From: Kutzneria chonburiensis
GTDB lineage: Bacteria > Actinomycetota > Actinomycetes > Mycobacteriales > Pseudonocardiaceae
DNA length: 64,000 bases
Direction: 5' to 3'
Assembly: GCF_028622115.1 (NCBI RefSeq)
Contig: NZ_CP097263.1
Span: 7,502,001 to 7,566,000 of the forward strand
Both the position numbers and the translations under genes were made by a program. The notes beneath the pieces were generated by a model. It was not told where the DNA came from and did not search any database. It saw only the letters and a list, made by a program, of their open reading frames with translations. Of the stretch, positions 42,811 through 51,583 are shown piece after piece. Within the stretch, counting starts at the first letter, position 1, and each line of letters begins with the position of its first letter.

Positions 42811-44070
42811 GTGATTGACCTCAGGACACTGCGAGAGAACCCGGAAGCGGTCCGTGCGTCCCAGCGCGCACGGGGCGAGGACCCGTCGCTGGTGGACGCG
42901 TTGCTGTCCGCCGACGAGCGGCGCCGCTCCGCGGTGTCCCGGGCCGACTCGCTGCGGGGTGAGCAGAAGGCGCTCGGCAAGCAGGTCGGCAAGGCCCAGG
43001 GTGACGAGCGCGCGGCGCTGCTGGCCAAGGGCAAGGAGCTGGCGGCCGAGGTCAAGGCGGCCGAGGCCGAGCAGTCCGAGGCCGACGCCGCGCTGGCCGA
43101 CGCGCAGAAGCGGATCCAGAACATCGTCGAGCCGGGCGTGCCCGAGGGCGGCGAGGACGACTACGTCGTGCTCAAGCACGTCGGCACGCCGCGGGAGTTC
43201 GACTTCACCCCGCGCGACCACGTCGAGCTGATGGAGTCGCTGGGCGCGCTGGACATGGAGCGCGGGGCCAAGGTCGCGGGCTCGCGCTTCTACTTCCTCA
43301 CCGGCATCGGCGCGCAACTCCAGATCGGCCTGCTCAGCATGGCTGTGCAGCAGGCCGTCGCGGCCGGCTTCACGCCGATGATCACGCCGTCGCTGGTCCG
43401 CCCGGAGATCATGGAGGGCACCGGCTTCCTCGGCGCGCACGCCAGCGAGGTCTACCGGCTGCGCGACGACGACCTGTTCCTGGTCGGCACCTCCGAGGTG
43501 CCGCTGGCCGGCTACCACAGCGACGAGATCCTCGACCTGTCCAACGGCCCGAAGCGCTACGCCGGCTGGTCGTCGTGCTACCGGCGGGAGGCCGGCTCGT
43601 ACGGCAAGGACACCCGCGGCATCATCCGGGTGCACCAGTTCGACAAGGTCGAGATGTTCTCCTACTGCCCGCCGGAGCTGGCCGCCGAGGAGCACCAGCG
43701 GCTGCTGGCCTGGGAAGAGGAGATGCTGGCCAAGGTCGAGCTGCCCTACCGGGTGATCGACACCGCCAGCGGCGACCTGGGCGCGTCGGCCGCCCGCAAG
43801 TACGACTGCGAGGCCTGGGTCCCGACCCAGCAGACCTACCGCGAGGTGACCTCCACCTCGAACTGCACCACCTTCCAGGCGCGGCGGCTGAACATCCGCT
43901 ACCGGGACGCGGACGGCAAGCCGCAGACGGTGGCCACGCTCAACGGCACGCTGGCGACGACCCGGTGGATCGTCGCGATCATGGAGAACCACCAGCAGGC
44001 CGACGGCTCGGTGCGGGTGCCCGAGGCGTTGCGTCCGTACGTCGGCGGCGTCGAGGTGCTCAAGCCGTAG
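42811..44070 (+). CDS. serS: Seryl-tRNA synthetase
   Basis: 419 residues. Charges tRNA-Ser with serine. N-terminal coiled-coil arm (about 1-105), then the class II core: motif 2 region [22 protein letters not shown] and motif 3 [31 protein letters not shown] and [11 protein letters not shown] are the usual SerRS segments. A strong hairpin follows the stop. Confidence 0.97.
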   Translation: MIDLRTLRENPEAVRASQRARGEDPSLVDALLSADERRRSAVSRADSLRGEQKALGKQVGKAQGDERAALLAKGKELAAEVKAAEAEQSEADAALADAQKRIQNIVEPGVPEGGEDDYVVLKHVGTPREFDFTPRDHVELMESLGALDMERGAKVAGSRFYFLTGIGAQLQIGLLSMAVQQAVAAGFTPMITPSLVRPEIMEGTGFLGAHASEVYRLRDDDLFLVGTSEVPLAGYHSDEILDLSNGPKRYAGWSSCYRREAGSYGKDTRGIIRVHQFDKVEMFSYCPPELAAEEHQRLLAWEEEMLAKVELPYRVIDTASGDLGASAARKYDCEAWVPTQQTYREVTSTSNCTTFQARRLNIRYRDADGKPQTVATLNGTLATTRWIVAIMENHQQADGSVRVPEALRPYVGGVEVLKP

Positions 44071-44083
44071 CCGACGGCGAAGA

Positions 44084-44132
44084 CACCGATGGCCCGTACC
44101 TGGTCCCCGAGATCAGGTACGGGCCATCGGTG
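44084..44132. terminator. serS: Terminator hairpin after serS
   Basis: Perfect 19-bp arms (44084-44102 and 44114-44132, core CCGATGGCCCGTACCTG) with an 11-base loop, 13 bases after the serS stop. There is no T run, as is common in high-GC actinomycetes. The remaining gap to 44258 holds a weaker CTGTCCC/GGGACAG inverted repeat (44189-44241) and nothing coding. Confidence 0.8.
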
Positions 44133-44258
44133 GTCATCCAGTCCTCTGCGTCACCTGTCGCCCCGAAACGACGTGGCACGGAGGTCCTCTGTCCCCTCGC
44201 CCCGGTCTGCACTGACTACGACGCGGCGAGGGCCGGGACAGTTCCAGGTGTCACCCGA

Positions 44259-45143
44259 TCAGGTGACAAGTTTGGGCAGCACCTCGGCGGCGACGTCCTC
44301 CAGCACGGCCTCCGCGCCGGCGTAGACGCCGTCGTGGCGGGGCCAGGGCGCGACCACATCGGTGAAGCCCAGCTCGGCCGCCCGGCCGAGGGTGTCCTCG
44401 TACAGGCCGCGGCTGGACAGCACGAAGGTCGGGCAGGCATCGGCCTGGAGGTATCGATCCAGCTTGCCGAGACGGCGGTCGGTGGCGGCCAGTGCGTCGT
44501 CCATCCGCCCCGAGGCCTCGGCCACGCCCCGCCACCACTGGTCCACGTCGTCCCGCTTGTCGGTGCCGGTGGTGACCCAGCCGTTGCCGAAGCGGGCGGC
44601 CAGCCGCATGGTCCGCGGTCCGTTGGCCGCGACCACGAACGGCACCCGCGGCGACTGCACGCAGCCGGGCGCGGACCGCGCCTCCACCGCCTCGTACCAC
44701 TCGCCGGCCCACGTGGTCCTCGGCGTGGTCAGCTGCCTGTCCAGCAGTTCGACGAACTCCTCGAACCGGCCGGCCCGCTGGCCCGCGGTCAGCGGCTGCT
44801 GGCCCAGCACCTCGCTGTCGTAGCCACCCAGCCCGCCCGCGCCGACGCCCAGCGTGAACCGGCCGTCGGACACGTCGTCCAGGGTGATCAGATCGCGGGC
44901 GAAGGACACCGGGTGCCGGAAGTTCGGCGAGGCGACCATCATGCCCAGCCGGATCCGGGAGGTGACCATGGCGGCCGCGGTGAGCGTGGGTACCGCGCCG
45001 AACCACGGCCCGTCCACCAGCGACCGCCAGCCCAGGTGGTCGTAGGTCCAGGCGTGGTCGAACCCGTACTCCTCGGCCGTCCGCCACTTCGGCTCGGCCA
45101 CCCACCAGCGGTGTTCGGGGAGGATCACAATGCCAACGCGCAC
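44259..45143 (-). CDS. LLM-class F420-dependent oxidoreductase
   Basis: 294 residues, luciferase-like barrel. VGIVILPEHRW at the start, EEYGFDHAWTYDHLGW, LGMMVASPNFRHPVSFARDLITLDDVSDGRFTLGVGAG and RTTWAGEWYEA are typical of the F420-binding branch common in actinobacteria. The substrate is unknown. GTG 45143 lies 7 bases from TACTGT, implying a leaderless mRNA; the open frame upstream of it is antisense to the HAD gene and rejected. Confidence 0.93.
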   Translation of the reverse strand: MRVGIVILPEHRWWVAEPKWRTAEEYGFDHAWTYDHLGWRSLVDGPWFGAVPTLTAAAMVTSRIRLGMMVASPNFRHPVSFARDLITLDDVSDGRFTLGVGAGGLGGYDSEVLGQQPLTAGQRAGRFEEFVELLDRQLTTPRTTWAGEWYEAVEARSAPGCVQSPRVPFVVAANGPRTMRLAARFGNGWVTTGTDKRDDVDQWWRGVAEASGRMDDALAATDRRLGKLDRYLQADACPTFVLSSRGLYEDTLGRAAELGFTDVVAPWPRHDGVYAGAEAVLEDVAAEVLPKLVT

Positions 45144-45150
45144 CCTTCGG

Positions 45151-45156
45151 ACAGTA
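45151..45156 (-). promoter_or_regulatory. -10 element (TACTGT) for the leaderless LLM oxidoreductase
   Basis: TACTGT on the minus strand ends 7 bases before GTG 45143, with no ribosome site between. Confidence 0.45.
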
Positions 45157-45197
45157 ACGGGGCGCATCCGTGGCCGCAGGCAAGGCACGATGGTGGA

Positions 45198-46010
45198 GTG
45201 CAGAAGCCCCGACTTGTCGCCTCCGACGTGGACGGCACATTGCTCACTCCGGCCGAGGACGTGAGCCCCCGAACGGCCGCCGTGATCGCCCGCGTGCTGG
45301 CCGACGGGGTGCCGTTCGTGCTGGTCACCGGCCGTCCGCCGCGGTGGGTGCCGCGGGTCGCCGAGCTGGCCGGCGTTGCCGGCTACGCGGTGTGCGCGAA
45401 CGGCGCGGTGCTCTATGACATCGGAGCCGATCGTGTGATCGACAAAACCGAATTGGAGCCGGTGGCGCTCCAGGAATATGCACGTGCATTGGCGAGGGCC
45501 ATGCCCGGCTGCAAGCTGGCCACCGAACGCGTCGGCGCCTCGTCGATGGACGGGGCCGACGAGCAGTTCCTGGCCGAGCCCGGCTACACCCACCCCTGGC
45601 CCAACCCCGACTCGGCCGCCGCCCCGCTCGGCCAGGTGCTGGGCAAGGCGGCGATCAAGCTGCTGGCCCGGCACCCGAAGATGACCAGCGGGCAGATGGC
45701 CGAGGCGGCCGAGGCGGTGCTGGGCGACGAGGTCGCCGTCACGTACTCCAGCAGCGACGGCCTGATCGAGATCGCCGCCGCCGGTGTGACCAAGGCGACC
45801 GGACTGGCCGACGTGGCGCAGCGGCTCGGCGTCGAGGCGGCCGACGTGGTCGCCTTCGGCGACATGCCCAACGACGTGTCCATGCTGTCCTGGGCCGGGC
45901 ACGGCGTGGCGATGGCCAACGCGCATCCGCAGGCCGTCGCGGCGGCCGACGAGGTGACCGGGCCCAACGGCGAGGACGGTGTGGCGCTCGTCCTGGAACG
46001 CTGGTTCTGA
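45198..46010 (+). CDS. HAD-superfamily (Cof-type) phosphatase
   Basis: 270 residues. Motif I ASDVDGTLLT (nucleophile Asp10, Asp12), motif II VLVTGRPP, and motif IV VVAFGDMPNDVSML; a large cap domain between motifs II and III places it in the Cof/class IIB group. These dephosphorylate sugar phosphates or nucleotides. GTG 45198; divergent from the LLM gene with a gap of 54 bases. Confidence 0.93.
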   Translation: MQKPRLVASDVDGTLLTPAEDVSPRTAAVIARVLADGVPFVLVTGRPPRWVPRVAELAGVAGYAVCANGAVLYDIGADRVIDKTELEPVALQEYARALARAMPGCKLATERVGASSMDGADEQFLAEPGYTHPWPNPDSAAAPLGQVLGKAAIKLLARHPKMTSGQMAEAAEAVLGDEVAVTYSSSDGLIEIAAAGVTKATGLADVAQRLGVEAADVVAFGDMPNDVSMLSWAGHGVAMANAHPQAVAAADEVTGPNGEDGVALVLERWF

Positions 46011-46016
46011 GCCGTC

Positions 46017-46022
46017 TAGGCT
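46017..46022 (+). promoter_or_regulatory. lhgO: -10 element (TAGGCT) for leaderless lhgO
   Basis: TAGGCT ends 8 bases before GTG 46031 with no ribosome site between. Confidence 0.45.
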
Positions 46023-46030
46023 CCCCAGCC

Positions 46031-47227
46031 GTGCGCGAATCGGATGTGGTGGTCGTCGGCGGCGGCATCGTTGGTCTGGCGACCGCGCACGAGCTGGCGG
46101 TCAACCGGGGCCGGTCGGTGACCGTGCTGGAGAAGGAGACCACCTGGGCGGCCCACCAGACCGGGCACAACAGCGGCGTGATCCACGCCGGCCTGTACTA
46201 CAAGCCGGGCAGCCTGAAGGCCCGGATGTGCGTGACCGGCAACGCCGCCATGGTGCGCTTCGCCCGTGAGCACGGCATTCCGCACGAGGTCGGCGGCAAG
46301 CTGGTCGTCGCGATCACGGCGGACGAGGTGCCCCGGCTCCAGGTGCTGGCCGACCGGGCCGCGGCCAACGGCGTGCCGGCCCGCATGATCGACGCGGCGG
46401 AGGCCCGCGAGTACGAGCCCGAGGTGGCCTGTGTGCGGGCGCTTCGGGTGGAGAGCACCGGCATCATCGACTACGGCCGGGTCTGCCAGGTGCTGGCCGA
46501 CCGGCTCGTCGACCACGGTGCACAGCTGCGCGGCGGCAGCCCGGCGCTGGCCATCCGCAACTCCTCCACCGGCATCGAAGTGGCCACGCCGACCGGTGTG
46601 GTGCGGGGCAAGGTCCTGGTCAACTGCGCCGGCTTGCAGGCCGACCGGGTGGCCCGGCTGGCCGGCCGCCGTCCCGCGGCCCGGATCGTGCCGTTCCGCG
46701 GCGAGTACTACGAGCTCCGGCCCGAGGCCCGCGGCCTGGTGCGCGGTCTGGTCTACCCGGTGCCCGACCCGGCGCTGCCGTTCCTGGGCGTGCACCTCAC
46801 GCGGGGCATCGACGGCAGCGTGCACGCCGGCCCCAACGCCGTGCTTGCGCTGCGTCGCGAGGGATACCGCTGGCGTGACGTCTCGGTGACCGACATCCTC
46901 GACACCGCAACGTTTCCCGGCACCTGGAAGCTGGCCCGCAAGTACGCCCGCACCGGCGTGGACGAGGTGCTGCGGTCGCTGTCACGGGCCCGGTTCGCGG
47001 CCAGCCTGGCCCGGCTGGCGCCCCGCATCCAGCCCGACGACATCGTGCGGGCCGGGGCCGGCGTCCGGGCCCAGGCGATGCTGCCCGACGGCTCGCTGGT
47101 CGACGACTTCCTGTTCGAGCTGGCCCCGCGGCAGGTGCACGTGCTCAACGCCCCGTCGCCGGCCGCGACGAGCTCGTTGCAGATCGGCGAGCACATCGCC
47201 GAGAAAGTGGTGGACCAGCTTCTCTAG
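46031..47227 (+). CDS. lhgO: L-2-hydroxyglutarate oxidase
   Basis: 398 residues. FAD enzyme of the DAO family that oxidises L-2-hydroxyglutarate to 2-oxoglutarate, removing a toxic by-product of metabolism. VVVVGGGIVGLATAHEL is the FAD-binding motif; QTGHNSGVIHAGLYYKPGS and the late FRGEYYELRPEARGLVRGLVYPVPDP and FLGVHLTRGIDGSVHAGPNAV are signature segments of LhgO. Stand-alone gene. Confidence 0.94.
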   Translation: MRESDVVVVGGGIVGLATAHELAVNRGRSVTVLEKETTWAAHQTGHNSGVIHAGLYYKPGSLKARMCVTGNAAMVRFAREHGIPHEVGGKLVVAITADEVPRLQVLADRAAANGVPARMIDAAEAREYEPEVACVRALRVESTGIIDYGRVCQVLADRLVDHGAQLRGGSPALAIRNSSTGIEVATPTGVVRGKVLVNCAGLQADRVARLAGRRPAARIVPFRGEYYELRPEARGLVRGLVYPVPDPALPFLGVHLTRGIDGSVHAGPNAVLALRREGYRWRDVSVTDILDTATFPGTWKLARKYARTGVDEVLRSLSRARFAASLARLAPRIQPDDIVRAGAGVRAQAMLPDGSLVDDFLFELAPRQVHVLNAPSPAATSSLQIGEHIAEKVVDQLL

Positions 47228-47230
47228 GCT
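47225..47230 (+). promoter_or_regulatory. -10 element (TAGGCT) for the leaderless epimerase gene
   Basis: TAGGCT, overlapping the lhgO stop codon, ends 7 bases before ATG 47238. Confidence 0.5.
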
Positions 47231-47237
47231 GCCGTCC

Positions 47238-48158
47238 ATGCGCGTGATGGTCACCGGTGGCGCCGGCTTCATCGGCTCGAACCTCGTCGATCGGCTCGAA
47301 CTCGACGGGCACGAGGTGGTGGTCGTCGACGACCTTCGTCGTGGCCGCAAGGAAAACCTGGCCAACGCGGCCGCCGAATTCATCGAACTGGACGTGACCG
47401 GTCCTCACGTGGACGACGTGGTGGCGTCGGCCGCGCCGGAGGTGATCTTCCACCTGGCCGCCCAGATCGACGTGCGGCTCAGCGTCTGCCGGCCGGTCGA
47501 GGACGCGCAGCAGAACGTGCTCGGCGCGCTCAACGTGGCCGAGGCGGCCCGCCGGCACGGCACCCGCAAGATCGTGTTCGCCTCCTCGGGCGGGGCCATC
47601 TACGGCGCGCCGGAGCGGCTGCCGGTGGCCGAGACCGCGCCCATCGAACCGCGTTCGCCCTACGCGGCGGCCAAGGTCAGCATCGAGGTGTACCTGAACA
47701 CCTACCGGCGGTTACACGGACTCGACTGCACCCACCTCGCGCTGGCCAACGTGTACGGGCCGCGGCAGCACGCGGTCGGCGAGGCCGGTGTGGTCGCGGT
47801 GTTCGCCGAGCGGATGCTGGCCGGCCGGCCGACCAAGGTCTTCGGCGACGGCGGCAACACCCGGGACTACGTCTACGTCGACGACGTGGTGACCGCGTTC
47901 GCCACCGCGGCCGGGACGGTCGGCGGAGGACAGCGTTACAACATCGGTACCGGCATCCAGACCTCCGATCTGGAGCTGCACACCCTCGTGGCCAAGGCGG
48001 TCGGCGGGGCTGCCGAGCCCGAATTCGCGCCATCCCGGCTGGGCGACGTGCGGGCCTCCGCCCTGGACTCGGCGGCCGCCCGCCGGGATCTCGGCTGGCA
48101 GCCCACCGTGGACCTGGACGAGGGCGTGCGGCGCACCGTGCGGCACTTTCGCCGCTGA
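47238..48158 (+). CDS. galE: NAD-dependent epimerase, probable UDP-glucose 4-epimerase
   Basis: 306 residues, extended SDR. NAD motif VTGGAGFIGSN, the catalytic YxxxK in SPYAAAKVS and FASSGGAIYG, and ALANVYGPRQ. Size and motifs match the mycobacterial GalE1 type, which makes UDP-galactose for galactan. With glf and glfT2 further along, it would supply the precursor of galactofuranose. Other UDP-sugar epimerisations cannot be excluded. Confidence 0.9.
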   Translation: MRVMVTGGAGFIGSNLVDRLELDGHEVVVVDDLRRGRKENLANAAAEFIELDVTGPHVDDVVASAAPEVIFHLAAQIDVRLSVCRPVEDAQQNVLGALNVAEAARRHGTRKIVFASSGGAIYGAPERLPVAETAPIEPRSPYAAAKVSIEVYLNTYRRLHGLDCTHLALANVYGPRQHAVGEAGVVAVFAERMLAGRPTKVFGDGGNTRDYVYVDDVVTAFATAAGTVGGGQRYNIGTGIQTSDLELHTLVAKAVGGAAEPEFAPSRLGDVRASALDSAAARRDLGWQPTVDLDEGVRRTVRHFRR

Positions 48159-48199
48159 CCAGCGGGTCGGGCCGGATCGGGACACTCCGGCACGGCCGC

Positions 48200-48205
48200 T
48201 ACCCT
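48200..48205 (+). promoter_or_regulatory. -10 element (TACCCT) for the leaderless GT2 gene
   Basis: TACCCT ends 7 bases before GTG 48213. Confidence 0.5.
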
Positions 48206-48212
48206 TGCCACC

Positions 48213-48986
48213 GTGCCGAGTGAATCCATGGGTGGCCGTCGCGTGCTGATCGTCGTGCCCGCCTGGAACGAAGAGGAGGCTGTCGGCGAGACCGTGCGTG
48301 AGATCCGCGCGGCACTGCCCGGCACCGACATCCTCGTGGTCGACGACGGGTCGACCGACCTGACGGCCGCAGTGGCCCGGCAGGCCGGCGCCCTCGTGCT
48401 CGAGCTCCCCTACAACCTCGGCGTCGGCGGCGCGATGCGGGCGGGCTTCCGCTACGCCGTGCGCCACGACTACGACGCCGCCGTCCAGGTCGACGCCGAC
48501 GGCCAGCACGACCCGACCGAGGTGCCCACCCTGGTGGCCGGCCTCGACCACGCCGACCTCGTGATCGGCGCGCGGTTCGCCGGCGAGGGCGCGTACCACG
48601 TCAAGGGCCCGCGCAAGTGGGCCATGGCGGTGCTGCGGATCGTGCTGTCCTGGGTGTCCGGGACCAAGCTGACCGACACCACCTCCGGCTTCAAGGCCAG
48701 CGGCCGGCGGATCCTGCCGCTGTTCGCCGAGTACTACCCCGTGGAGTACCTGGGCGACACCATCGAGGCCCTGGTCATCGCCTCCCGGGCCGGCTGCAAG
48801 ATCGCCCAGGTGCCGGCGCACATGCGCGAGCGCCGGGCCGGCAACCCCAGCCACAGCCCGCTGAAGGCGGCGGTGTACCTGTTCCGCGCCGGTTTCGCGC
48901 TGCTGCTGGCCCTGATCCGGAAGTGGGACGTGTCCGTGCGGACCACGCAGCTCGCCTCCGTCGCACAGAAGGACGCAGTGGCATGA
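48213..48986 (+). CDS. Family 2 glycosyltransferase (DPM1-like)
   Basis: 257 residues. GT-A fold: VLIVVPAWNEEEAVGE, TDILVVDDGSTD, the metal-binding QVDADGQHDP and GARFAGEG. The size and the C-terminal hydrophobic segment (VYLFRAGFALLLALI) resemble polyprenyl-phosphate sugar synthases. It would charge a lipid carrier with a sugar for envelope glycan assembly. Overlaps the DUF2304 gene by 4 bases (ATGA). Confidence 0.93.
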   Translation: MPSESMGGRRVLIVVPAWNEEEAVGETVREIRAALPGTDILVVDDGSTDLTAAVARQAGALVLELPYNLGVGGAMRAGFRYAVRHDYDAAVQVDADGQHDPTEVPTLVAGLDHADLVIGARFAGEGAYHVKGPRKWAMAVLRIVLSWVSGTKLTDTTSGFKASGRRILPLFAEYYPVEYLGDTIEALVIASRAGCKIAQVPAHMRERRAGNPSHSPLKAAVYLFRAGFALLLALIRKWDVSVRTTQLASVAQKDAVA

Positions 48987-49363
48987 TCGGCCTCCTGACC
49001 TCGTACGTCATCGGCATCATCGGCAGCCTCATCGTGCTGGGGCTGATCGTGGAGCTGCTGCGCCGCCGCCAGCTGTCCGAGAAGTACGCGGTGCTGTGGC
49101 TGGTCATCGGTGTGATCATCCTGGTGCTGACCTTCATCGGCCGGGGGAACCTCAGGGACCTCGCCAACGTGCTCGGCTTCACGCTGGCCTCCAACCTGCT
49201 GTTCTTCCTGGCCATCCTGTTCCTGCTCGGCGTGACCCTGCACCTGTCGTGGGAGGTGTCCCGGTCCGAGGACGAGAGCCGCAAGCTGGCCGAGGACCTG
49301 GCCATCCTGCGCCTCGAGGTGGAGCAGCTGCGCAACGAGGTCCACGGCAAGAAGGTGGACTGA
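48983..49363 (+). CDS. DUF2304 membrane protein
   Basis: 126 residues, three membrane helices (about 2-22, 36-53, 66-88), then a charged coiled coil (SRSEDESRKLAEDLAILRLEVEQLRNEV). DUF2304 proteins are repeatedly found overlapping DPM1-like glycosyltransferase genes, as here, and probably act as membrane partner. A strong terminator follows. Confidence 0.93.
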   Translation: MIGLLTSYVIGIIGSLIVLGLIVELLRRRQLSEKYAVLWLVIGVIILVLTFIGRGNLRDLANVLGFTLASNLLFFLAILFLLGVTLHLSWEVSRSEDESRKLAEDLAILRLEVEQLRNEVHGKKVD

Positions 49364-49373
49364 CCCCAGATCG

Positions 49374-49416
49374 ACGAGAAGCCCCCGCCACTCGTGCAGT
49401 GGCGGGGGCTTCTCGT
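49374..49416. terminator. Bidirectional terminator
   Basis: 19-bp perfect arms (49374-49392 and 49398-49416, core AGAAGCCCCCGCCACT) with a 5-base loop, between the convergent DUF2304 and GH15-like genes. Only a short TT follows on the plus strand. Confidence 0.85.
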
Positions 49417-49430
49417 TGTCGGGATCAGTG

Positions 49431-51356
49431 CTACTGGCTCGGCGGTGTCGGCAGCGGGTGCCCGTCGAGCTGCCTGATCGTCATGATGGCCAGCGCGTCG
49501 GTCCAGGTCAGCGGGGCCACCGAGGTCGGATTGCCCTGCGAGTCGACCTGCTCCGGCAGCTCGCCCAGCATGTTCTTGTGGCCGATCACCCAGTCCAGCG
49601 CCGACTGGGCCTGGCTGGTCTGGCCGGTGCCCGACCAGGACAGCGCGAACATCATGGTCGCCGGCGTCCAGCTGTAGGCCCAGTAGATGTCCGGGTCGTT
49701 GCCGGGGATCACGCCGCCGTTGGGGCGCAACAGCGTCTGGTAGGTGCTGGTGATCGCACTGGCCAGCCCGGCCGGGGCCTGGTTGAACGGCGGCGCCATG
49801 AAGTTCACCGCCGAGTCCCGGCCGTGCAGGTTGTCGATGGTGCGCGGGTAGCCAAGCGGCGCGAAGTACGTCGCGATGCCGGCCGAGAGCCGGCGGGCCG
49901 CGGCGCCCCACGCCGCCGCGTCGTCCGGGTGACCGGTGATGCGGGCCAGGTCGGCCGACGCGTTCAGCCCGGACAGCAGCGGTGCCGCGGTGCCGATGTT
50001 CGGCGTCGACGTGCCGACCTCCCAGTAGTCCGGGCCGGCCGGCGGCAGGCCGCGGCTGTCGAGGGAGTTGGCCGCGTAGGTGGCCGCCTTGCGGATGTTC
50101 GGGTACAGCGCGGCCAGCGTGCTGTCCCGGTTGCTGCCGGCCATCTGGTACCACTCCCACACCGACCACGGGAACCAGCCGTTGCCGTCGAGCTGCCACT
50201 GCCGGTCGTCCGGCGGCCCGGACCCGTCGAGCAGGGTGCGGGCCTCCCAGGTGCCGTCGGCCCGCTGGGTCATCGCGTTGTAGCGCAGGATCGACTCGGC
50301 CTCGGCCAGATGGCCGGTGCTGGCGAAGGCCACCGCCACGAAGCTCGAATCCCGGGGCCAGGAGTACTTCCAACCGTCGACCGCGGCCGCGGCGACGGCG
50401 CCGTTGGACTGGGTCAGCAGGTGCATGGACAGCAGTGCCCTGGTGGCGATGGCCTGCGTCTGCGTGCTGGGCCCGGGAATCGTGCCCGAGGCCAGCCAGC
50501 TGCCGGACTGGGATATCGGTGTCAGGGCCCGTGTGGTGCCACTGGGCACGGTCACCGGCGTGGTCGCGCCGGGCGGCAGATAGCGCCACTTGTTGCCCGG
50601 CAGCTGAAGCACATTGCTGTTGGGCACATAGGACGCGCCGTAGGACTCGAAGGGGGACAACGTGAACGTCGTCTGTCCGTTGCCCAACAGGCCGGCGCTC
50701 AGCGCGGCCAGCTGCCCGGCCGGCACGTTCTTGAAGCACACGTTCGTGGCCGAGCAATCTTCATCGGCCGACAGCCCGATGCCGAACGCCGGGTGAAAAC
50801 TGGAGTAATCCCCGTCGTATCTCTTCCACCCGCCCCAGTACGGGACGTCGTAGTTCCACGCCGGCTGCGCACCGGCTACATCGCCGATGACGCCGTTCCA
50901 GGCCACCCGCGCCGAGGTGCCGACCGCCTCCAGCACCAGGTAGTAGGTCCGGCCCGGCGTCAGATCGACGTTGACCGGGATGTTCACCCAGCCGGAGCCG
51001 GTGCCCAGCGGCTGAAGCGAGATCGACCCGTCGGCGATGGTGGTGTCCCAGGTGATGCTGGTGCGGATCTGGGCGTCCAGGTAGCCCGAGGTCGCCGCGC
51101 TTTCCACGAATGCGCTGACCGACGAGATGTGGGACTTCGTGGTGATGAACTCCTGGCCGCCGGCATGGTCGAGGCCGGTGATGAGCAGCAGCGGCGTCGG
51201 ACCGGAGAGCTGCTTGTCATAGCTCGTCACGGCATGCGCCTCCGCGGGGGTGAGGACCGCGACGGCGAGAACGGCCGCGACGACGGAACCAGCGAGCCGG
51301 CGCAATCGTTGTCTGGCCGTTATTGACCTGACAGCGGTATTTATGGTGTGCGTCAT
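49431..51356 (-). CDS. Secreted GH15-like glycoside hydrolase
   Basis: 641 residues with a signal peptide (basic start, then LAGSVVAAVLAVAVLTPAEAHA). After an N-terminal beta-sandwich-like region (about 45-190) comes a six-hairpin glycosidase domain of GH15 type: KYSWPRDSSFVAVAF, GWFPWSVWEWYQM and PDYWEVGTSTPN, the last containing the likely catalytic glutamate, plus YWAYSWTPATMMFALSW. Family members cleave glucose or related units from polysaccharides. AAAGGGG precedes ATG 51356. Its presence amid envelope-glycan genes may mean it trims an exported glycan. Confidence 0.88.
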   Translation of the reverse strand: MTHTINTAVRSITARQRLRRLAGSVVAAVLAVAVLTPAEAHAVTSYDKQLSGPTPLLLITGLDHAGGQEFITTKSHISSVSAFVESAATSGYLDAQIRTSITWDTTIADGSISLQPLGTGSGWVNIPVNVDLTPGRTYYLVLEAVGTSARVAWNGVIGDVAGAQPAWNYDVPYWGGWKRYDGDYSSFHPAFGIGLSADEDCSATNVCFKNVPAGQLAALSAGLLGNGQTTFTLSPFESYGASYVPNSNVLQLPGNKWRYLPPGATTPVTVPSGTTRALTPISQSGSWLASGTIPGPSTQTQAIATRALLSMHLLTQSNGAVAAAAVDGWKYSWPRDSSFVAVAFASTGHLAEAESILRYNAMTQRADGTWEARTLLDGSGPPDDRQWQLDGNGWFPWSVWEWYQMAGSNRDSTLAALYPNIRKAATYAANSLDSRGLPPAGPDYWEVGTSTPNIGTAAPLLSGLNASADLARITGHPDDAAAWGAAARRLSAGIATYFAPLGYPRTIDNLHGRDSAVNFMAPPFNQAPAGLASAITSTYQTLLRPNGGVIPGNDPDIYWAYSWTPATMMFALSWSGTGQTSQAQSALDWVIGHKNMLGELPEQVDSQGNPTSVAPLTWTDALAIMTIRQLDGHPLPTPPSQ

Positions 51357-51466
51357 GTGCTCGCCCCTTTCAAGCGGGACCCCCCACTTAGTGAACAAAC
51401 ATGAATGATGATTCTTTACATATCGAGGTCCAATCGGGTTGATTCTGCTCGGCGCGTGGCGCGCTG

Positions 51467-51482
51467 TCAGCCGATCGGCTGA
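51467..51482. promoter_or_regulatory. 16-bp perfect palindrome in a divergent promoter
   Basis: TCAGCCGATCGGCTGA lies midway in the 227-base gap between the GH15-like gene and the YfhO-like gene. A second hairpin (GTGGCGGC with GCCGCCAC, about 51498-51526) follows. Either may be a regulator site; no other feature is seen in this gap. Confidence 0.4.
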
Positions 51483-51583
51483 GTTGGCGGCCCTCGTGGC
51501 GGCGGGCCTCGCCGACGGCCGCCACGGACGGCTGAATACACTTCGGCGACGGCGTGCCCGCCCGGAAAAGGGGAACAGCTCAG

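Noticed and set aside
45144-45926. Upstream extension of the LLM oxidoreductase frame
   Set aside because: Antisense to the HAD phosphatase; family similarity begins at the GTG at 45143.
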